This document shows, piece by piece, positions 59,611 through 64,000 of a DNA stretch of 64,000 bases (position 1 is its first letter; every line of letters begins with the position of its first letter). A model generated the notes under the pieces. It had not been told where the DNA came from, made no database searches, and was given only the letters and a program-made list of their open reading frames with translations. A program made the translations under genes and the position numbers. This DNA comes from Cytophagaceae bacterium (GTDB taxonomy: Bacteria > Bacteroidota > Bacteroidia > Cytophagales > Flexibacteraceae). The stretch covers positions 1 to 64,000 of the forward strand of contig CANGYH010000007.1 in the NCBI GenBank assembly GCA_947458545.1. Reading direction: 5' to 3'.

Positions 59611-60195
59611 ATGGACGCTGCCCCCATTCTGGCCAATGTACGCCGCCTCATAGACCTGCAACCGGATGAGGAGCAGGCTTTTTTGGCCCTGCTGCAACCG
59701 CGGCAGGCTAGGCGCAAGGCTTTGTTGCTAGAGGCCGGGGGCACCTGCACAGAGTCGCTGTTTGTGGTGGAGGGTTGCCTGCGCAGCTTTACCGTAGATG
59801 CAGACGGGGCCGAGCATGTGCTCAGCTTTGCGCCGCCTGGCTGGTGGATGGCCGATCTGTACAGCCTGGTGTCGGGCCGGGCGGCGCTGCTCAACATCCA
59901 GGCGCTGGAGGATACGCAGATGTGGGTGCTCTCTCGGCCCGACCAAGAGACGCTGTTTGCCCAGGTGCCCAAGTTTGAGCGGTTCTTCCGCATTTTGGTA
60001 GAGCGCTCGCTGGTGTCCTACCAGCAGCGCTTGCTAGACCAAACCACCCTCCCCGCCGAGGAGCGGTACCAGAAGTTCTGCAGCTACTACCCCAGCCTGG
60101 TGCACACGCTGCCGCAGAAGCAGATTGCCAGCTTCATCGGCGTTACGCCAGAGTTTTTCAGCAAGATGCGCAGTGCGCTGCTGCGGCGGGATTAA
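59611..60195 (+). CDS. Crp/Fnr family transcriptional regulator
   Basis: From MDAAPILANVRRLIDLQPDE this gives a 194-residue protein with a cyclic-nucleotide-binding-type beta-roll (LLLEAGGTCTESLFVVEGCL, ADGAEHVLSFAPPGWW) and a compact C-terminal helix-turn-helix (LPQKQIASFIGVTPEFFSKM). The ligand is unknown; no Fnr-type Cys cluster is present. It is of the short Bacteroidota Crp subtype. It converges with the ABC exporter gene, so the regulated target is not obvious. Confidence 0.9.
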   Translation: MDAAPILANVRRLIDLQPDEEQAFLALLQPRQARRKALLLEAGGTCTESLFVVEGCLRSFTVDADGAEHVLSFAPPGWWMADLYSLVSGRAALLNIQALEDTQMWVLSRPDQETLFAQVPKFERFFRILVERSLVSYQQRLLDQTTLPAEERYQKFCSYYPSLVHTLPQKQIASFIGVTPEFFSKMRSALLRRD

Positions 60196-60211
60196 GTACG
60201 ATGGCCTAGCC

Positions 60212-61975
60212 TTAGGCCGTCTTCAGCTCAAACTGCATTCGGTATAGCTCTGCGTAGCGGCCGTCGGCGGCCAGGAGCTGCTCGTGGGTGCCGTGCTCGG
60301 CTACCTGGCCTTGGTCTATCACGTAGATGCGGTTGGCCTGGCGGATGGTGCTGAGGCGGTGGGCAATCACGATGCTGGTGCGGCCCTGCATCATGCGGCC
60401 AATGGCCGACTGGATGAGCTCTTCCGTCTCGCTATCTACCGAGCTGGTGGCTTCGTCTAGCACCAGCACGTCGGGCTTATAGACCATGGCCCGGATGAAG
60501 CTCAGCAGTTGCCGCTGGCCTACCGAGAGCGAAGCTCCGCGCTCCATCACTTCAAAGTCCAGCTTACCCGGCAGGCGGTGGATGAAGGGCGCCGCCCCCA
60601 CCAACTCGGCCGCGGCCCAGATCTGCTCGTCGGTGATGGCGGGGTTGTGCAGGGTGATGTTGTCGCGCACCGTGCCCGAGAACAGAAACACGTCTTGCAG
60701 CACCACCCCGATGCGGCTGCGCAGATAGTCGAGCTGGTAGGCGCGGATGTCTTGCCCGTCGAGGCAAATCTCGCCTTGCTGGATGTCGTAAAAGCGGTTG
60801 AGCAGGTTGATGATGCTACTCTTGCCCGCGCCGGTGCTGCCCACCAGGGCTACCGTCTGGCCGGGTTGCACCTCCAGGCTGATGCCGCGCAGCACGGGCT
60901 GGGTGCCGTCGTAGCTGAAGTGTACGTCTTTGAAGAGCACCTGCCCGTGCAGGCGCTCAGGTGCCAGGGTGCCCTCGTCGGGGATGACCTGGTCGTTGTC
61001 TAGCAGTTTGAGGATACGGTCTGTGCTGACGATGCCCATCTGCAACGTGTTGAACCTATCTGCAATGGTGCGGATGGGCCTAAAGAACATGTTGATGTAG
61101 AGTATGAAGGCAATCAGCGTGCCGAGCGTGACCTCCTCAGCCAGCACCTGCCGGGCCCCGTACCACACCAGCAGGCCCGTACCAATGGCCCCGATGACCT
61201 CTGCAATGGGGAAGTAGATGCTGTAGGCCAGGATGCTGCGGATGTTGGCCTGGCGGTGCGTCTTGTTGATCTCGGCAAAGCGGGCCATCTCGCGCTGCTC
61301 GGCCCCGAAGAGCTGCACCACGGCCATGCCCGTGATGTGCTCTTGCACAAACGTGTTCAGGTTGGCCACGGCCGTGCGCACGTCGTTGAAGCTCTTCTTG
61401 ATGCTCTCTTTGAAGACGTAGGTAGAGAACAGCAGCAGCGGAATGGTGCTGAGCGAGATGAGGGCCAGCCGCCAGTCTGTCCAGAACATGAGCAGCAGGA
61501 TGAAGAGCAGCTGCAGAAAGTCGCCCGCCATGGCGGCAATGCCTTCCGAGAAGACGTCCGAGAGCGACTCTACGTCGCTGATGTTGCGCGTAACGAGGCG
61601 GCCTACCTGGCTCTGGTCAAAAAAGCGCAGGCGCAGCCCGATCACGTGCCTGTAAAGCCGGGTGCGGATGTCGCGGATGATGGACTGGCCCAGCCACTCC
61701 GACAGGTAGGTCTGGTAATACTGCGCTACGGACTGCACCAGTAGCAGGGCAATCATGCCCAGCGTCATGTAGAGCAGCCGGTCTAGGTTGCCGGCCGCGA
61801 TGTCGCGGTCAACCGTGAGCTGGATCATGTACGGCCGCAGCGGGGCCAGCACCCCACTGACGAGCGTGAGGCTGATGAGCACGTAGAACCGGGCTCGGTA
61901 AGGCTGCATAAAGCCAAACAACCGCCCCAGGATCTGGCGGTCGAAGATGCGGCCGGTTTGTTCTTCTGCTGACAC
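60212..61975 (-). CDS. ABC exporter, fused permease and ATPase (MsbA-like)
   Basis: A 587-residue half-transporter. Six membrane spans occupy about residues 25-320. The ATPase has VALVGSTGAGKSSIINLLNR (Walker A), ASLSVGQRQLLSFIRAMVYK (signature), and VLVLDEATSSVDSETE (Walker B). The family dimerises to flip lipids or export drugs across the inner membrane. Its substrate is not readable from sequence. A TACCTTTG -7-like element lies about 50 nt upstream on the minus strand. Confidence 0.93.
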   Translation of the reverse strand: MSAEEQTGRIFDRQILGRLFGFMQPYRARFYVLISLTLVSGVLAPLRPYMIQLTVDRDIAAGNLDRLLYMTLGMIALLLVQSVAQYYQTYLSEWLGQSIIRDIRTRLYRHVIGLRLRFFDQSQVGRLVTRNISDVESLSDVFSEGIAAMAGDFLQLLFILLLMFWTDWRLALISLSTIPLLLFSTYVFKESIKKSFNDVRTAVANLNTFVQEHITGMAVVQLFGAEQREMARFAEINKTHRQANIRSILAYSIYFPIAEVIGAIGTGLLVWYGARQVLAEEVTLGTLIAFILYINMFFRPIRTIADRFNTLQMGIVSTDRILKLLDNDQVIPDEGTLAPERLHGQVLFKDVHFSYDGTQPVLRGISLEVQPGQTVALVGSTGAGKSSIINLLNRFYDIQQGEICLDGQDIRAYQLDYLRSRIGVVLQDVFLFSGTVRDNITLHNPAITDEQIWAAAELVGAAPFIHRLPGKLDFEVMERGASLSVGQRQLLSFIRAMVYKPDVLVLDEATSSVDSETEELIQSAIGRMMQGRTSIVIAHRLSTIRQANRIYVIDQGQVAEHGTHEQLLAADGRYAELYRMQFELKTA

Positions 61976-62158
61976 GTGCGGGCGGGTGGGTACAAGGCCG
62001 GTGTACGGCGTTGCGCACTACAAAGGTACCGCCCCAGACGGCCAGACCTGTGTAGGTACATGGAATTAGTAAGACGACTACCAGCCAGCTACCGGCTTAA
62101 GGTAGGCAGGCTACAGGACAGACTCGCTGCCGGGGCAGGTAAGGGCCTGGCTATGCAC

Positions 62159-63055
62159 CTAGTCTGCATACACGGCCCAGGCCTCGCGTAGTTGGCGGGC
62201 TACCTCTTGGCGCACCTCGGCCGGGGCCAGCACCTCTACCTCTTTGCCTAGGCGGATGACCTCTTGGTAGAACTCTACGTTGGGGCGGATTGTCAGAAAG
62301 ACCCGGTCGCCGTCTGTGCGTTGGCTGGTATGCAGCGGTACAGATTGCAGGTATAGCATTTGGCTGGGGCTGGCGCGCAGCTCCACCTCTAGCAGGGGGG
62401 CACCGGCCTGCACGGTAACCCCCACCACGGGCTCTAGCATGCGTCGGTAATCGTCTTGATCTTGGGGGTCTTCTTTGGGGGCCTCCAGTTGCTCTAGCTG
62501 TTGGATGCGGTCTAAGGCAAAAACGCGGACTTCGGCACGCTCTTGGTAGTAGCCGCAGACGTACCAGCGGTAGCCCCACTCCGTCAGCAGGGCGGGCTCA
62601 AAGGTGTAGGTGCGGGGCTCCTGCCGCTTAAAGCTTTGGTAGGTCAGGCGCAGCACGCCGCCGCGGTCTGCCGCGTCTAGCAGGGGTTGCAGGTACTCTG
62701 TGCCGCCTTTGGGTTGGATGGGGTCTAGCCGCAGGCAGGGCTTCTGGGCAAAGCGCACCAGTTGGGTGGCCACGTCTCCGCTTTGCGACAGGCGGCTCAA
62801 AATCTGGAGCTTATCCTGGATCTCGGTCAGGTCTTCGCCGTGGGCATTGCCCAGGGTGTACTGGTTTCGCTTACGGTCGTAGCTGATGGGCAAGCCCAGG
62901 GCTTGGGTAATTTCTGCCAGATCCCGCTCTAGGGTGCGGGCCGAGGTGCGGAAGTCTTCGTCTTGCAGCCTGTCCAGCAGTTCGGCCTTGGTGCGGGGCC
63001 GGGCCTTCAGCAATTGGATGGTGCGGTGCCAGCGGTTGAGGGTAGCCAGATTCAT
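62159..63055 (-). CDS. WYL domain transcriptional regulator
   Basis: A 298-residue protein: an N-terminal winged helix (NRWHRTIQLLKARPRTKAEL, RTLERDLAEITQALGLPISY), a WYL domain (VLRLTYQSFKR, then WGYRWYVCGYYQERAEVRVF), and the usual C-terminal extension. WYL proteins bind nucleic-acid-derived ligands and often control defence genes, but its own target is unknown. It is divergent from nothing close; the 367-nt gap upstream is repeat-rich. Confidence 0.88.
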   Translation of the reverse strand: MNLATLNRWHRTIQLLKARPRTKAELLDRLQDEDFRTSARTLERDLAEITQALGLPISYDRKRNQYTLGNAHGEDLTEIQDKLQILSRLSQSGDVATQLVRFAQKPCLRLDPIQPKGGTEYLQPLLDAADRGGVLRLTYQSFKRQEPRTYTFEPALLTEWGYRWYVCGYYQERAEVRVFALDRIQQLEQLEAPKEDPQDQDDYRRMLEPVVGVTVQAGAPLLEVELRASPSQMLYLQSVPLHTSQRTDGDRVFLTIRPNVEFYQEVIRLGKEVEVLAPAEVRQEVARQLREAWAVYAD

Positions 63056-63104
63056 ACGGCTGCTAAAGTAGGCAGTTTTTCGCCAAAGTGTGGCGAGGTC
63101 GAAT

Positions 63105-63320
63105 TTTGTAGCGCGGGCTGATGGTCGGTCACAATTTGGAAGGTAGGGGATTGCCGTGGGGAGGCCCCAACTGTTGCTTCTGTAGGACAGGGCGGCAGAC
63201 CTGTCCCCAATTTGTGCAAGGGCTGTGCCCCCTAATTCTGTGCAATGGCTTTGCCATTGTCACGTGCTCTTGCGAGGCTGCGCCTCGCGGGTAGCCCAGG
63301 CCAGCATGCCTGGCGGCCCC
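63105..63320 (+). repeat. Composite hairpin repeat, partial third copy
   Basis: Contains GTAGCGCGGGCTG, a GATGGTCGGTCAC word, GGACAGGGCGGCAGACCTGTCC (also at 857), a GTGCAAGGGCTGTGCCCC unit, and TGTGCAATGGCTTTGCCATT through GAGGCTGCGCCTCGCGGG, nearly identical to the 68-bp ends at 28824 and 29521. It then stops matching. It is thus an end fragment of the composite repeat. No gene is supported in the 63056-63423 gap. Confidence 0.82.
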
Positions 63321-63423
63321 CATCGCGCAGGAATGCATAAATTAAGAATCTGCCCCTTTGCCAGGCAATAGCTTTAGGATTTCAGTCGTTTGCTCGATAG
63401 TTTTGTTGAAACATTGATATTCT

Positions 63424-63828
63424 ATGCGTAATTTCCAACAACTATCGATTGCCCTGTTTGTCGCTTTTTGCTGCTTGGCTCCAGGTTTACGGGCAGGGGC
63501 TCAAACGACAAAACAGCCGGAGGCTGCTGCCGAGTACACCATTGTAGAGCAGATGCCCGAAGCACCTTACAACTTCGGCGAGTACTTGGGCAAAAACATC
63601 AAGTACCCTGCCCAAGCCCTGAAGGATAAGGTGCAGGGTGTTGTGTATGTCAGCTTTCAGGTAGCGCCCGACGGCTCCATCAAGGACGTGCAGGTGACAA
63701 AAGGCATCCAAGGCCTGGATGAAGAGGCCGTTCGCGCCATCGCCGCCATGCCCGCCTGGCTGCCTGGCAAGCAAGGGGGCGTCGCCGTGCCCGTCCGCTG
63801 CCAGGTACCGGTGCGGTTTCGGCTGTAG
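63424..63828 (+). CDS. Secreted stand-alone TonB C-terminal domain protein
   Basis: A 134-residue protein: a signal peptide (CCLAPGLRAGAQ) and then a TonB C-terminal domain from about residue 36 (YTIVEQMPEAPYNFGEYLGK, GVVYVSFQVAPDGSIKDVQ, VPVRCQVPVRFRL). The domain is nearly the same as residues 170-270 of the full TonB at 27899. It lacks the membrane anchor and proline-rich rod, so it cannot transduce energy in the classical way. It may act as a free periplasmic domain, competing with or assisting TonB. A terminator matching that after tonB follows. Confidence 0.85.
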   Translation: MRNFQQLSIALFVAFCCLAPGLRAGAQTTKQPEAAAEYTIVEQMPEAPYNFGEYLGKNIKYPAQALKDKVQGVVYVSFQVAPDGSIKDVQVTKGIQGLDEEAVRAIAAMPAWLPGKQGGVAVPVRCQVPVRFRL

Positions 63829-63859
63829 GCTGGCAACTGGCTCGCTTTAATCTCTTGTT

Positions 63860-63888
63860 AGCCCCTGCCGTTCGTGGGGGCTTTTTTA
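63860..63888 (+). terminator. Terminator after the TonB-like gene
   Basis: AGCCCC and GGGGCT form a stem around an 11-nt loop and run into TTTTTT. The text resembles the terminator after tonB at 28737. The window then ends in about 110 AT-rich bases without a gene. Confidence 0.85.
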
Positions 63889-64000
63889 TTGGCCATGCAT
63901 AGGTTTAGAAGTTAAGCATAATATAGGGTATATGTAAACGTATAAACTATAATTTATTTTATGCGTACTTTATAATAATATAAGCCGTTTAACCAAAGAT

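Noticed and set aside
1-64000. tRNA, rRNA, tmRNA or riboswitch
   Set aside because: Intergenic regions were read for cloverleaf, rRNA and riboswitch words and none was convincing; a covariance-model search would be decisive.

Overview
The window reads as a chromosomal stretch of a high-G+C (about 60% by eye) member of the Bacteroidota. The evidence is a complete SprA, the giant outer-membrane channel of the type IX secretion system (T9SS), two secreted proteins with T9SS C-terminal sorting domains, an ExbB-ExbD-ExbD-TonB cluster, a DUF4783 protein, a TonB-dependent receptor with a carboxypeptidase-like N-terminal domain, and a promoter before rpsF of the Bacteroidota TTTG / TAnnTTTG type. I cannot place it below phylum. 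No rRNA, tRNA or CRISPR array was recognised.

Layout. 1-1.8 kb: tail of an IS5-type transposase, a DUF4236 gene and a hairpin-rich repeat block. 1.8-9.1 kb: sufC, a fatty-acid desaturase, a Uma2-type nuclease, an M28 peptidase, an AT-rich pair of unknown genes, an EVE-domain protein and a lipoprotein. 9.1-12.5 kb: two nested-palindrome repeat elements, an AT-rich abortive-infection gene 1 nt downstream of mnmE, and small proteins. 13.2-20.8 kb: sprA. 20.9-25 kb: rdgB/tadA back to back, a T9SS cargo protein, and a pterin pair (QueD/PTPS-like and folE) that overlap. 25.7-28.7 kb: exbB-exbD-exbD-tonB. 28.8-29.6 kb: a composite repeat with 68-bp inverted ends. 29.7-36.9 kb: membrane mannosyltransferase-like protein, purQ, a VWA membrane protein, SUI1, an isolated nuoJ, smpB and a 3-methyladenine glycosylase. 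37-38.8 kb: a methyltransferase fused to an Mrr-type nuclease. 40.8-42 kb: rpsF-rpsR-rplI. 42.6-45.6 kb: a TonB-dependent receptor with a His-rich lipoprotein. 46-57 kb: photolyase, PD40/TPR protein, envelope proteins, and a divIVA-folB-ybeY operon. 57.2-59.4 kb: an EcoRI-type adenine methyltransferase overlapping a DUF262-HNH nuclease gene. 59.6-63.8 kb: Crp/Fnr regulator, ABC exporter, WYL regulator and a stand-alone TonB C-terminal domain protein.

Two themes stand out. First, defence-type genes are scattered as single inserts (Uma2, Abi_C, methyltransferase-Mrr fusion, EcoRI-like methyltransferase with DUF262-HNH), several AT-rich against their surroundings. Second, nearly every long intergenic gap is filled by dispersed repeats built from short, different, near-perfect hairpins. 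At least three families can be separated, each with copies in both orientations. The largest, about 0.65-0.8 kb, occurs twice in inverted orientation, with a third partial copy.
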